Positions 22,238-31,065 of a DNA stretch of 64,000 bases are shown here, piece after piece. Source of the stretch: Woeseiaceae bacterium (GTDB taxonomy: Bacteria > Pseudomonadota > Gammaproteobacteria > Steroidobacterales > Woeseiaceae); assembly GCA_021773135.1 (NCBI GenBank), contig JAJFKP010000044.1, forward strand, positions 1-64,000. The letters are read 5' to 3'. Made by a program: the position numbers and the translations under genes. Each line of letters begins with the position of its first letter. The first letter of the stretch is position 1. Below the pieces are notes generated by a model. It was not told the DNA's origin. It ran no database searches and was given only the letters and a program-made list of their open reading frames with translations.

Positions 22238-23452
22238 ATGGGCGCCTTTGAATTTGTAGCACTCGACAAGAAAGGTAAAGAGTCGAAAGGCCTGCTCGAA
22301 GGGGATACGCCGAAGCATGTCCGGCAGATGCTCAGAGAACGCCAACTCCTGCCGGTCAGCGTAACCGAAGTTGCTCGTAAAGAATCGAAACGGCAATCCA
22401 CTTTTTCGGTTCGCGGTGGCATATCGGCGAGTGAACTGGCCCTGATTACACGGCAGCTGGCAACGTTGTCGAAAGCAGGATTGCCGCTTGAGGAAACGCT
22501 TCTCGCAGTCGGTCAGCAGAACGAAAACCCGCGCACGCAAAGCATACTGCTCGGCGTGCGGTCGCGCGTCATGGAGGGTCATTCACTTGCGGACGGCCTG
22601 GCGGATTTCCCACAGGCATTTCCAATACTTTACCGCGCAACTGTCGCCGCAGGAGAGCAGTCAGGTCACCTGGATGCGGTCCTGGAACGGCTTGCTGATT
22701 TCACTGAATCACGGCAGGCGTTGCAGCAGCAGGTTAGAAATGCACTGATCTACCCCATCGCCCTCGTAGTCACCGCAATTGGGATCATCAGCTTCATGCT
22801 GGCCTACGTGGTGCCGAAAGTGGTTTATATTTTCCAGAACTACGATCAACAGCTACCGCTGTTGACCCGTATCATGATCGGTTCGAGCGACTTCATTCGT
22901 GGCTACTGGTATTTAATCATCGCAGTTGTGGTCGTCATCGTCTTCGGCGCGCGCCAACTGCTGAAGCATGACGGGCCACGCCGACAGTACCACCGCATGC
23001 TGCTGCGATTACCGATTGTGAGCAGACTGACGCGCGGCATCAATACCGCCCGCTTTACACAGACGCTGAGTATCCTGGCCGGCAGCGGTGTGCCAATCCT
23101 GGAATCACTGCGTATTGCGTCACAGGTCGTCGTTAACATGCCAATGCGCGAAGCGGTTGAAGAGGCTTCACTACGTATTCGGGAAGGCGCGATGATCAGC
23201 TCGTCGCTCGCCAGCAGCAAGTTATTCCCACCCATGACGACCCACTTGATCTCCAGCGGTGAAGCCAGTGGCAAACTTGAGGAAATGTTGTCACGTGCCG
23301 CCACAAACCAGGAAAAAGAAGTGGACGGCCTGATCGCCACCCTGCTCGGCGTCATGCAACCACTCATGGTCATTATTATGGCGGCTATCGTGTTGCTGAT
23401 TGTTCTCGCTATTCTTCTGCCAATATTCGAAATCAACAACCTGATTCGTTAA
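22238..23452 (+). CDS. gspF: Type II secretion inner-membrane platform protein GspF
   Basis: A 404-residue polytopic protein at the centre of the type II secretion platform, contacting GspE. The N-terminal part GAFEFVALDKKGKESKGLLE is typical, followed by two GspF repeats (about 70-195 and 275-400) and three transmembrane segments. SGEASGKLEEMLSRAA is the conserved repeat-end block. It ends the gsp run: no gspG or later gene follows on this strand, and the next gene is an unrelated acidic protein. Confidence 0.95.
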   Translation: MGAFEFVALDKKGKESKGLLEGDTPKHVRQMLRERQLLPVSVTEVARKESKRQSTFSVRGGISASELALITRQLATLSKAGLPLEETLLAVGQQNENPRTQSILLGVRSRVMEGHSLADGLADFPQAFPILYRATVAAGEQSGHLDAVLERLADFTESRQALQQQVRNALIYPIALVVTAIGIISFMLAYVVPKVVYIFQNYDQQLPLLTRIMIGSSDFIRGYWYLIIAVVVVIVFGARQLLKHDGPRRQYHRMLLRLPIVSRLTRGINTARFTQTLSILAGSGVPILESLRIASQVVVNMPMREAVEEASLRIREGAMISSSLASSKLFPPMTTHLISSGEASGKLEEMLSRAATNQEKEVDGLIATLLGVMQPLMVIIMAAIVLLIVLAILLPIFEINNLIR

Positions 23453-23693
23453 AAGCACGACCATTGGCTGCGTAGATTAGCGTGACCTCGTCGGCCTTCT
23501 GTTCAGCAAGCGCCACCTGATCGATTCGGCGCCCATCCACGTAAGCCTTTGGTTTTAATGATTTTGACGAGTCTTTAAATATGCCGATTGTCTGCTTGCG
23601 CCGCTTTTTTTTTCGCGGTATACAGGCTGGAACAAGTTATGGATGACTGTTTCGGGTAGGGATTTGTAAGTGTCATTTGTGAGGGTTGTGACT

Positions 23694-24038
23694 ATGAACA
23701 ACAAGGTCGGTACTGAGTTACCGGGAGAAGATGAATATGTCGATGTTGACGAGGTGGTCAGCGTTGATGATGAAATTGAAGATGACGACGACAACGACGA
23801 TGTCGATTCTGACGATGAGGTTTTACCTGATAGCGTTATCCTGTCCGGCTCAAGTGATGACAATATCGACGACACTATTTCTACAGCCGAAATCAATGTC
23901 GAAAAGCTAATTGCCGAGCTCGGTGAGACGGATGATAAGGATGCTTGCCGGAAAAAAGAAATCCGACGACGATTAGAAGAAATGGCAGAGGAAAAATCAT
24001 TTGAGGATACGTATGCGGTGGATTTCGGATCTGACTGA
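23694..24038 (+). CDS. Highly acidic small protein, function unknown
   Basis: A 114-residue protein. The first 70 residues are dominated by Asp and Glu (a run of about ten acidic residues near residue 30) and are surely disordered. The last 35 or so hold a short charged helix, KKEIRRRLEEMAEEKSFED. That C-terminal pattern recalls the small PA3496-like proteins of gammaproteobacteria, but the match is weak. GAGGG about eight bases upstream supports the ATG at 23694; a GTG at 23670 would add eight residues. Convergent with dnaE2. A stretch of open minus-strand frame (23436-23636) in the gap before it lacks a good start. Confidence 0.6.
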   Translation: MNNKVGTELPGEDEYVDVDEVVSVDDEIEDDDDNDDVDSDDEVLPDSVILSGSSDDNIDDTISTAEINVEKLIAELGETDDKDACRKKEIRRRLEEMAEEKSFEDTYAVDFGSD

Positions 24039-24067
24039 TGGGCCGCTTTGCCTGTGCCAGGCGGTCT

Positions 24068-27000
24068 TCAATGAAAGTCCCGCGACGTGACCGTTAACTC
24101 TCCTAATAAATCACTGTGATCGACTAGTTTCCTGGCAATCACATGCGTGACTTTCCCTTCTTTTTGCAACTCGCCCTGCACACCCATTAACCGAGCATTT
24201 AGCAAAATATCACGCTGTTCATCAGCGATTCTTTTCCATACGATCAGGTTGCTGCAACCGGTTTCATCCTCCAGGGTCACGAATGTTACGCCACTCGCTG
24301 TCCCGGGCCTCTGCTTGGTAATAACCAGTCCCGCAATGCTGATTCGCTTTCCGGTTGGCAAAGCGTTTAGCTGCTCTGCTGTCAAATACCTAAAGACATT
24401 CAAATCCGCGCGAATAAGGGCCATTGGATGACGACCGAGGGTCAGGCCGAGGCTCTGATAATCCGCCACGATATCCTGTCCTTCCGTAGGTCGCCGCAAC
24501 ATTGGCGTCGCTTCATATCGGTCCAGGGAGGAAAACAGGGATGTGGGCTTCTCTACTCCCGCTACGGTCCAGCTGACTTTATGGCGATGACCTTCAAGCG
24601 ATTTCAGTGCTCCTGCCGCGGCAAGCGCACTCAACTCACGCCGGTTCAGTCCGGTGCGCTCGAGCAATTGTTGAATGCTCCGGTAGCGATCCATGCGCTT
24701 TGCGACGAGTAACTCGCCCGCCACTTCCGATAATCCCTTGACCTGTCGTAATCCCAGGCGAAGCGCCGGCTCACCATGCTCCGCCCGCTCAATGCTCGAA
24801 TCCCACCCACTCTCATTGACATCAACGGGCCTGACCTCCACACCATGACGCCGCGCATCCTGGGTTAGCTGTGACGCCGAATAAAACCCCATCGGCTGAC
24901 TGTTCAGCAACGCACAGGTAAACATCGCGGGCGTATGACACTTTAGCCAGCAGGATACGTAAACCAGTAGCGCGAAACTGGCTGAATGAGATTCAGGGAA
25001 TCCGTATTCGCCGAAGCCTAATATCTGCTGAAAAATCTGTCGTGCAAAATCCTCCTCATAGCCACGCTCCCGCATGCCACTAATCAGCTTTTCTTCAAAA
25101 GGCCCCAGTCCGCCACGCCGTTTCCAGGCAGCCATCGCACGTCTCAGGCGATCCGCTTCACCGGGTGTAAAGCCTGCTGCCACCACGGCAAGTTGCATCA
25201 CCTGTTCCTGAAAGATGGGCACTCCCAAGGTCCGCTGCAGAACTTCCCTGACGTCATCACTGGGATACTCGACTGCTTCCTCGCCGTTTCGCCGCCGCAG
25301 GTAGGGATGCACCATGTCACCCTGAATAGGTCCGGGACGGATAATGGCAACTTCAATGACAAGATCGTAATAACAGCGTGGCCGCAGGCGCGGCAGCATT
25401 GCCATCTGTGCACGCGACTCAATCTGGAAAACACCCATGGTGTCCCCCTCACAGATCATGTCGTAAACCTCGCCGTCTTCAGGCGGTACCGTAGCAAGCG
25501 TGTACTCTCTCCCATCGTAACCCTTGATCAGATCAAAGCTGCGTCGAATAGCCGTGAGCATCCCGAGACCAAGCACATCGACTTTGAGCAACCCCAGGTC
25601 TTCAAGATCGTTCTTCTCCCATTGAATGACCGTGCGATCATCCATGCTCGCATTCTCGACAGGTACGAGCCCTGACAATGGCCCGTTCGAAATGACAAAA
25701 CCGCCGACATGCTGCGAAAGATGGCGAGGAAACCCCAGCAACTGTTTAACCAGGTATAACAGGCGTTTAATAAGTGGGCTCGCAGGATCAAGACCCGCCT
25801 CCAGGACGCGACTGTCATCGACCTCACTACCATCCCACCACTGCATTGACCTGGCCAGCCTGTCGACCTGCAACCCGCTTAAACCCAGTGCCTTACCGAC
25901 ATCACGTAACGCACTTCGTGGCCGATAGGTAACCACCGTTGCGGCCAGGGCCGCTCTCTCCCTGCCATACTTTTGATAAATATATTGAATGACTTCTTCG
26001 CGACGCTCATGTTCAAAGTCAACATCAATATCCGGCGGCTCATTGCGCTCTTTGGAAATAAAGCGCTCAACCAGCGTTGCCATTCGTTCCGGATCAACCT
26101 CTGTAATGCCAAGGCAGAAACATACGGCGGAATTAGCTGCGGAGCCGCGCCCCTGGCAAAGGATGTGCTGACTCCTGGCGAAAGCGACAAGGTCATAGAC
26201 TGTTAGAAAAAAGGGCTCGTATTTAAGCTCACGAATCAATTCGAGCTCATGTTCAACCAGCTTGATAACCTTTCCGGGCGTGCCGGCCGGCCAGCGCTTT
26301 TGCATCCCTGCTTCGGTCAGGTGACGTAACCAGCTTGTTGACGTTTCACCTTCAGGCACCAACTCATCAGGATATTCATAGCGCAATTCATCAAGAGAAA
26401 AATTAATTAAATTGGTTATACGAAGCGTTTCCTGAAGCAGCGCGGCAGGATAAATTCTGCGAATCGTTTCTCTCGGCCTGAGATATCGCTCGCCGTTGGG
26501 ATATAAAGAGAACCCCGCTCGATCTACGGTGACCCGCTCGCGAATGGCCGTCACCGTATCCTGTAGTGCACGACGCTCACGACTGTGCATGTGGACATCG
26601 CCAGTGGCGACAAGAGGAAGGCCCAATGCCTGGCTCAGTCTTTGCAGGCGCTCAAGGCGCAATCGCTCAAGCCCGTCTGCGAGTAACTCCACTGCAATCC
26701 ACAGCCGGCCGCGAAAAATCTCTGTTATCCATGCATCTTCAGCGCCCAGCAGTAACTGGTTGGCAGGAATCCACAGCACGAGACAATCTTTCAGTCCGTC
26801 ATGAAAATCATCTGCAGTGAGTTTATAACTGCCCTTTTCGGCTGCCCGCCTGCCACGGGTAATCAGTTCGCATAACGCTGCGTAGCCGGCACGGCTTTGC
26901 GCCAGCACAACCAGCTTCAGACCACTTTCCAGGCGAAACTCAGAACCGATGATTAACTTCTTGAGGCCTTTTTCTTTGGCGCTAACATGCGCCCGCACGA

Positions 27001-27145
27001 CACCGGATACTGAGCACTCATCCGTAATCGCCAGCGCCTCATAGCCCAGCTTTGCGGCAGTTTCGACAAGTTCTTCAGGATGAGATGCGCCCCTCAGGAA
27101 CGTAAAATTGCTGAGCGCATGCAGCTCGGCATAACCGGAAGCCAT
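24068..27145 (-). CDS. dnaE2: Error-prone DNA polymerase III alpha subunit DnaE2
   Basis: A 1025-residue C-family polymerase, the catalytic part of the ImuA-ImuB-DnaE2 mutasome that carries out damage-induced translesion synthesis. A PHP domain opens the protein (AELHALSNFTFLRGASHPEE). The polymerase core follows, with GRGSAANSAVCFCLGITEVD and PPDIDVDFEHERREEV, which carries catalytic aspartates. An OB domain lies near the end (ISIAGLVITKQRPGTASG). It lacks the tau- and clamp-binding tail of DnaE1, as expected. Last gene of the lexA-imuA-imuB-dnaE2 run, separated from imuB by about 250 bases holding a tandem repeat. Confidence 0.96.
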   Translation of the reverse strand: MASGYAELHALSNFTFLRGASHPEELVETAAKLGYEALAITDECSVSGVVRAHVSAKEKGLKKLIIGSEFRLESGLKLVVLAQSRAGYAALCELITRGRRAAEKGSYKLTADDFHDGLKDCLVLWIPANQLLLGAEDAWITEIFRGRLWIAVELLADGLERLRLERLQRLSQALGLPLVATGDVHMHSRERRALQDTVTAIRERVTVDRAGFSLYPNGERYLRPRETIRRIYPAALLQETLRITNLINFSLDELRYEYPDELVPEGETSTSWLRHLTEAGMQKRWPAGTPGKVIKLVEHELELIRELKYEPFFLTVYDLVAFARSQHILCQGRGSAANSAVCFCLGITEVDPERMATLVERFISKERNEPPDIDVDFEHERREEVIQYIYQKYGRERAALAATVVTYRPRSALRDVGKALGLSGLQVDRLARSMQWWDGSEVDDSRVLEAGLDPASPLIKRLLYLVKQLLGFPRHLSQHVGGFVISNGPLSGLVPVENASMDDRTVIQWEKNDLEDLGLLKVDVLGLGMLTAIRRSFDLIKGYDGREYTLATVPPEDGEVYDMICEGDTMGVFQIESRAQMAMLPRLRPRCYYDLVIEVAIIRPGPIQGDMVHPYLRRRNGEEAVEYPSDDVREVLQRTLGVPIFQEQVMQLAVVAAGFTPGEADRLRRAMAAWKRRGGLGPFEEKLISGMRERGYEEDFARQIFQQILGFGEYGFPESHSASFALLVYVSCWLKCHTPAMFTCALLNSQPMGFYSASQLTQDARRHGVEVRPVDVNESGWDSSIERAEHGEPALRLGLRQVKGLSEVAGELLVAKRMDRYRSIQQLLERTGLNRRELSALAAAGALKSLEGHRHKVSWTVAGVEKPTSLFSSLDRYEATPMLRRPTEGQDIVADYQSLGLTLGRHPMALIRADLNVFRYLTAEQLNALPTGKRISIAGLVITKQRPGTASGVTFVTLEDETGCSNLIVWKRIADEQRDILLNARLMGVQGELQKEGKVTHVIARKLVDHSDLLGELTVTSRDFH

Positions 27146-27217
27146 CTCTCACGTCACCTCGTGAGCCGCGTTTCTGCGGTCATTGACATTAATGAGATGG
27201 CCTGTTCGCGTTCGCAT

Positions 27218-27411
27218 ATCCCATGTAAGCACGCCGCTCATCATGTAGAGGTTCATTGGCAGCACTAACCTAAGTGCCCGCTCGATTCAGGGTGAGCCGT
27301 CATCCGAACATCCCTACTACAAACGTGCTCGAACCATCACTGCAGAGATTCATTCGAAAGCACTACCCGGAAACCCGCTCAGTTCAGGGTGAATAGTCAT
27401 CCGAACATCCC
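27218..27411. repeat. Degenerate tandem repeat, unit about 92-97 bp
   Basis: Two diverged units, about 27218-27309 and 27310-27406, with a third partial unit beginning at 27407 inside the imuB 3' end. Shared blocks in order are ATCCC, CATCA, AGAG(G/A)TTCATT, GCACTA, CCCGCTC and TTCAGGG. The clearest pair is 27277-27314 against 27374-27411, which match at 33 of 38 positions by my count. On the minus strand the inner copy repeats the imuB ending GMFG-stop. This looks like duplication of the imuB tail. Confidence 0.65.
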
Positions 27412-29088
27412 ATGTAAATACCAGAAGGACGAATCCCGGGCACGATCCTTAAAGATCCAGAGGTGTATGCCGCGAGGATTACGTGCGACAAAATAATCCC
27501 TGGCAATGCCATCAGCATCCCACCAGCCGGTTTCGAGTCGCTCCGGCCCGTCAAGTATTTGCAACACGCCCTGATAACAAGGCATGTCATTTTTTATCGC
27601 CAACAACTCCGGCGCCTGCAGCATCCACAGGGGACGTCTTAACACGAGACTATTCGTGCGGTGCACATCTGTCAGTAATGCCAACTCGTCAGGATAGCCC
27701 GTCAAATCCCTGTAGTTGGAAGCGCTCGCACAATGCGGCACACCGTCAAATACATCTCGCCGCCGCCATGTATATTGAGGCCGGTGCTCAGCCACCGTCT
27801 CGATACCATGGACAGTCTCTTTCCCCATGCGGGCACAAAGGCGCTCAGCGAGATGAGTAATAGAAGTATTACGTCCCTGGCGCTCCTTTTTGGTGAACGG
27901 CAAAACATCGTTCTCTGCAGTAAAACCCTGTGTCTGACCAGCGCTCAATCGAATCGCAATAACTGGTGCAGGCAGTGGCAAACGATCAAATTTAATTTCA
28001 AGCAAATCAAACCAGTGTTGCACGGCCCGATCAGCCTGCACGCAGCCTAATGACAGGTGTGTTGCAGGTTCCTGCAGGTGAAAAAAAATAAACTCAACAT
28101 GCTGAACCAGCATTTGTCGACTAAGTAAAAAACGCTCCAGTTTCTTAAGCAATTCGTGGCAGACATTCAGAAGCAAATGACTATCACTCTGCTCCTCATA
28201 GAGGTCGTAATCAGCAACAAAACGCTCAGGCGCCCGATAACTCGCGCGTGGATCCGGCATGGCGCCTGTGGCCCGATCAAACTCCAGCAGGCGACTGGCC
28301 CCAAAACGTTTGGCGAATCCCTGTCTTGGCAAACGCAAGGCCTCACCGACCACCGTGACCCCCATACCCTGTAATGCCTTGCAGACAGCCTCTGGCCACC
28401 CAAGGCAGGTAATGGGCAAAGGACTCAGCTTTCCAACCAGGTGACGTGCATCGCGAATACAAACCTTCTGCCCGGCTCGTGCTAACCAGGTCGCCGCAAG
28501 CGGCGTAGGTGCGATTGCTACCCTGACATGAAAACCCTGGCTGACGAAGCCCCTGACAATGCGTTCACGCAACGTCTTTAAGCCGCCAAACAGCCGCAGG
28601 CTTCCCGCTAACTCCAGAAGCAATAACGAAGGTTTCTCGACGGAGGTAAATGCAGTAAATTTTTCAGACCACCCGGCCAGGTCTTTTAAAACACGCGCTT
28701 CCCGATCCGGCCGTCGTTCCTCAAGTCTCAGTGTCGGCATGAGCGCCAATGCAGCATTAACACTCAGTCCCGGGCTAATCCCTGCTGCCCCGGCCTCGGC
28801 ATTAGCCAGCAACACCCTGCGGATACCCTGCCCTTCCTCGAAAACTGCCGCAGCTTGCGGAGAATTAATGACGGCCTCAAGTGGCAGCATCGGCAAATAG
28901 ACACACAGCCACAGCTGGCGAAGTGAGCCAACAGGAGCCGACAATGGAGATGGGTTTTTAAAATCTGTCGCCACCAGCGACAGTTGCTCAGGTGCCTGGC
29001 GCGGCTGTGCCCTGCTGTGCGGGTTCTTTAACGAGGAAGTCGGGGCGACTTCCCGGGAACGAGCAGATGGTTTATCCGGGATCGGCAT
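27397..29088 (-). CDS. imuB: Mutasome Y-family-like protein ImuB
   Basis: A 563-residue homologue of Y-family polymerases that lacks the catalytic acidic residues. In the mutasome it is the hub that binds the beta clamp, ImuA and DnaE2. The conserved fold starts at about residue 58 (LWLCVYLPMLPLEAVINSP) and the tail reads FWYLHGMFG. There is an N-terminal extension of about 57 residues, low in structure, containing QLSLV at 35-39, a near match to the clamp-binding motif QLxLF. Three bases separate it from imuA. The start at 29088 is the only good one close to imuA, so the extension is probably real. Confidence 0.9.
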   Translation of the reverse strand: MPIPDKPSARSREVAPTSSLKNPHSRAQPRQAPEQLSLVATDFKNPSPLSAPVGSLRQLWLCVYLPMLPLEAVINSPQAAAVFEEGQGIRRVLLANAEAGAAGISPGLSVNAALALMPTLRLEERRPDREARVLKDLAGWSEKFTAFTSVEKPSLLLLELAGSLRLFGGLKTLRERIVRGFVSQGFHVRVAIAPTPLAATWLARAGQKVCIRDARHLVGKLSPLPITCLGWPEAVCKALQGMGVTVVGEALRLPRQGFAKRFGASRLLEFDRATGAMPDPRASYRAPERFVADYDLYEEQSDSHLLLNVCHELLKKLERFLLSRQMLVQHVEFIFFHLQEPATHLSLGCVQADRAVQHWFDLLEIKFDRLPLPAPVIAIRLSAGQTQGFTAENDVLPFTKKERQGRNTSITHLAERLCARMGKETVHGIETVAEHRPQYTWRRRDVFDGVPHCASASNYRDLTGYPDELALLTDVHRTNSLVLRRPLWMLQAPELLAIKNDMPCYQGVLQILDGPERLETGWWDADGIARDYFVARNPRGIHLWIFKDRARDSSFWYLHGMFG

Positions 29089-29091
29089 CGT

Positions 29092-29724
29092 CTAGCCCGC
29101 ATAATCTCGCACCACGGCAGGTCTTCCACCGCGACTTTTCAAAATGCCAATATCGGTGCCGGTAGCGCCTGCCTCAAGTCGAATACGCAAAGCTGCTGCT
29201 GATGGCTGTGACGATGCCGCCAAAGAGCGAAAGGCAATGGCCCAGCTTTGCCCCGTTTCTGCCGCCAGCTGCAGGCGTCGACTGGCAGCATCGTCAAGCC
29301 TGGTTGACCAGAGTAAAACTGCCGCACAGTTACCCGAAGACAGCGCCTGCTCAGCAGCCCATAAAGACTCCTGCGGTTTTTTGGGTCTGACAATTAATAC
29401 GCGGGAAAGATTAACGCCCCATTGCATCAGCGCAGGCGGGTAAGGTTCGAAAGGCGGGGCAATCCAGGCAATCCAGCCCGCCTCCCTGTCCTCCTGCGGC
29501 TGGCTCAAGCTTGCCAGCGCAGGCATCAGGAGCTGTAGTTCTCCAGTACCGTAATGATCGAGCAGGATTTCCGTCAGGGCATGCTTTGGCCAACCGCCAC
29601 CCGGCAGATGTTGATCCAGCCTGGGATAACCACTGGCAAGTCCTTGCCAGTTCAGGTCCTCCGCCTGAGTCTGCCCCCGCCAGATACGCGGGTTTTTTAG
29701 CAAAGCCTCAAGCGCGTCAGACAT
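29092..29724 (-). CDS. imuA: Mutasome accessory protein ImuA
   Basis: A 210-residue RecA-like protein of the ImuA/SulA-related group found with ImuB and DnaE2. It binds RecA and ImuB and has no full Walker A. Typical segments are WRGQTQAEDLNWQGLASGYP, LDQHLPGGGWPKHALTEIL and GWIAWIAPPFEPYPPALMQW. It lies ten bases after lexA and three before imuB, so the whole cassette is most likely driven by the LexA-controlled promoter upstream of lexA; I see no separate SOS box in front of it. Confidence 0.93.
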   Translation of the reverse strand: MSDALEALLKNPRIWRGQTQAEDLNWQGLASGYPRLDQHLPGGGWPKHALTEILLDHYGTGELQLLMPALASLSQPQEDREAGWIAWIAPPFEPYPPALMQWGVNLSRVLIVRPKKPQESLWAAEQALSSGNCAAVLLWSTRLDDAASRRLQLAAETGQSWAIAFRSLAASSQPSAAALRIRLEAGATGTDIGILKSRGGRPAVVRDYAG

Positions 29725-29734
29725 TGGATTTCAA

Positions 29735-30352
29735 TTAGTGGAGTGGCATGCCGTCGCGGATCACGCCAACAACCACACCCTCAATCACCATCGCCTGCAG
29801 TTTCAGATCAACTTCTATCGGCTCGAAATCATCATTTTCCGGCAACAGCCAGACTATGGAACCATTCTGTCGATAGCGTTTGACGGTTACTTCGTCATCA
29901 ACACGGGCGACAACGATCTGTCGACTGCGCACTTCAGGTGTCCGATGCACCGCAACGAGATCACCATCGAGAATGCCGGCATTTTTCATGCTCATGCCAT
30001 TAACGCGCAGCAGGTAGTGTGGCTTGGGGTCGAAAAACGCCGGATCGACCCGGTAATGTGCCTCAATATGTTCTTCCGCGAGAATCGGACTGCCCGCCGC
30101 AACCCGGCCAACCAGGGGCAGACCAAGCTGTTCACGCAGTGAGTCCTTAAGCTGAATCCCTCTCGAGGCGCCTGGTATCAGGTCTAAAACGCCCTTCTTC
30201 TGCAGCGCCCGCAGATGCTCTTCAGCCGCATTGGCTGACTTGAAGCCGAGCTCCCGGGCAATTTCCGCACGCGTAGGCGGCATGCCAAACTCATTGCTAA
30301 AATCTTGAATTAATTCGAGTATTTGCTGTTGTCGAGGGGTCAGTTGGCGCAT
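29735..30352 (-). CDS. lexA: SOS repressor LexA
   Basis: A 205-residue repressor. The N-terminal winged helix (residues 1-70) includes [20 protein letters not shown] as recognition region. The C-terminal peptidase has the self-cleavage site Ala86-Gly87 in GRVAAGSP and the catalytic pair Ser121 ([10 protein letters not shown]) and Lys158 (VTVKRY). RecA filaments trigger cleavage. It controls itself through the box at 30363-30378 and, being first in the operon, the mutagenesis genes that follow. Confidence 0.97.
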   Translation of the reverse strand: MRQLTPRQQQILELIQDFSNEFGMPPTRAEIARELGFKSANAAEEHLRALQKKGVLDLIPGASRGIQLKDSLREQLGLPLVGRVAAGSPILAEEHIEAHYRVDPAFFDPKPHYLLRVNGMSMKNAGILDGDLVAVHRTPEVRSRQIVVARVDDEVTVKRYRQNGSIVWLLPENDDFEPIEVDLKLQAMVIEGVVVGVIRDGMPLH

Positions 30353-30362
30353 TTAAACATAC

Positions 30363-30378
30363 CTGTATAGATAAACAG
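30363..30378 (-). promoter_or_regulatory. LexA (SOS) box
   Basis: CTGT-TTATCTAT-ACAG on the minus strand, a full match to the CTGT-N8-ACAG consensus, 10 bases before the lexA ATG and just downstream of the -10 box. Two further CTGTAT half-sites lie upstream (complements at 30393-30396 and 30415-30418). Confidence 0.92.
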
Positions 30379-30385
30379 TAGTGGC

Positions 30386-30413
30386 ATTATATACAGCTAA
30401 ATCGATTTGTAAA
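30386..30413 (-). promoter_or_regulatory. lexA sigma-70 promoter
   Basis: -35 TTTACA (30413-30408), 16-base spacer, -10 TATAAT (30391-30386). Transcription would begin near 30379, at the edge of the LexA box, so bound LexA would block it. Confidence 0.85.
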
Positions 30414-30681
30414 TACAGCTGGGAAGTTTTATCCGCCATGCGCCTTACCCGAATCGAAATGACGCATGTCGACCCGGCAAAATCATGCACCATTCTGCGT
30501 TCTTAAGGGTCGTTATTGCCTGCCGAGACCGAATGGCCGCCAGCACCTCAGGGGCAAATACCCGCCAGCTAAGATTCACGCCAATCACTCAGCGACTGCG
30601 GCTATGCTCCGTGCAGCGACCGAAGACACCGGGCACGTGTCACTAAAGAGAGACAAACCCTAAGAAAAACAAGGAATTTCG

Positions 30682-30710
30682 TTGCGGATGACGACGCTTT
30701 ACGAAATAAT
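30682..30710 (+). promoter_or_regulatory. Possible promoter of the Lpp-like gene
   Basis: TTGCGG (30682-30687), 17-base spacer, AATAAT (30705-30710), with a predicted start about 30 bases before the lipoprotein ATG. The -35 is weak. The rest of the lexA to lipoprotein gap (30414-30681) shows no gene or clear structure. Confidence 0.4.
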
Positions 30711-30747
30711 GCGCGTGCATTTTTACCCAACAGAGGAAATTTGGACA

Positions 30748-31050
30748 ATGATTAAGAAAGTATTGAAAGTGGGCGCCATCGTGCTCGTCCTGGGCGTAGC
30801 CTCTGGTTGCGCGAGTTCGGCAGCTATTGATGCTGCACAAGCGACTGCAGACAATGCAGCGAGAGATGCAGCAGCCGCTAAATCAGCTGCTGAAGCCGCT
30901 CGCGCCGCCGCCGACAGCGCTGCTCAGTCAGCTCGAAGCGCTCAGAGCACTGCAGACCGGGCGCTTTCAGCAGCGACTGAAGCCCAGTCTTGCTGCGACG
31001 CCAATCGTGACCGCCTGGAGCGCATGTTCCAGAGATCACAGGCTAAGTAA
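30748..31050 (+). CDS. Lpp/OprI-like alanine-zipper lipoprotein
   Basis: A 100-residue lipoprotein. The signal peptide MIKKVLKVGAIVLVLGVASG ends in a lipobox (A-S-G-C), so Cys21 should be lipidated. The mature part is a long helix of Ala-rich heptads (AAIDAAQATADNAARDAAAA and on), the alanine-zipper coiled coil of Pseudomonas OprI and E. coli Lpp. It ends RSQAK: a C-terminal lysine, which in Lpp is the residue joined to peptidoglycan. A CC pair sits before the last helix. The ATG at 30748 is preferred over 30682 because the signal peptide starts there. An L,D-transpeptidase gene faces it 15 bases away. Confidence 0.85.
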   Translation: MIKKVLKVGAIVLVLGVASGCASSAAIDAAQATADNAARDAAAAKSAAEAARAAADSAAQSARSAQSTADRALSAATEAQSCCDANRDRLERMFQRSQAK

Positions 31051-31065
31051 AAAAATATTGCAGGA

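Noticed and set aside
23555-23896. Serine-rich 113-codon minus-strand frame
   Set aside because: Mirror image of the Asp/Glu codons of the acidic protein gene.
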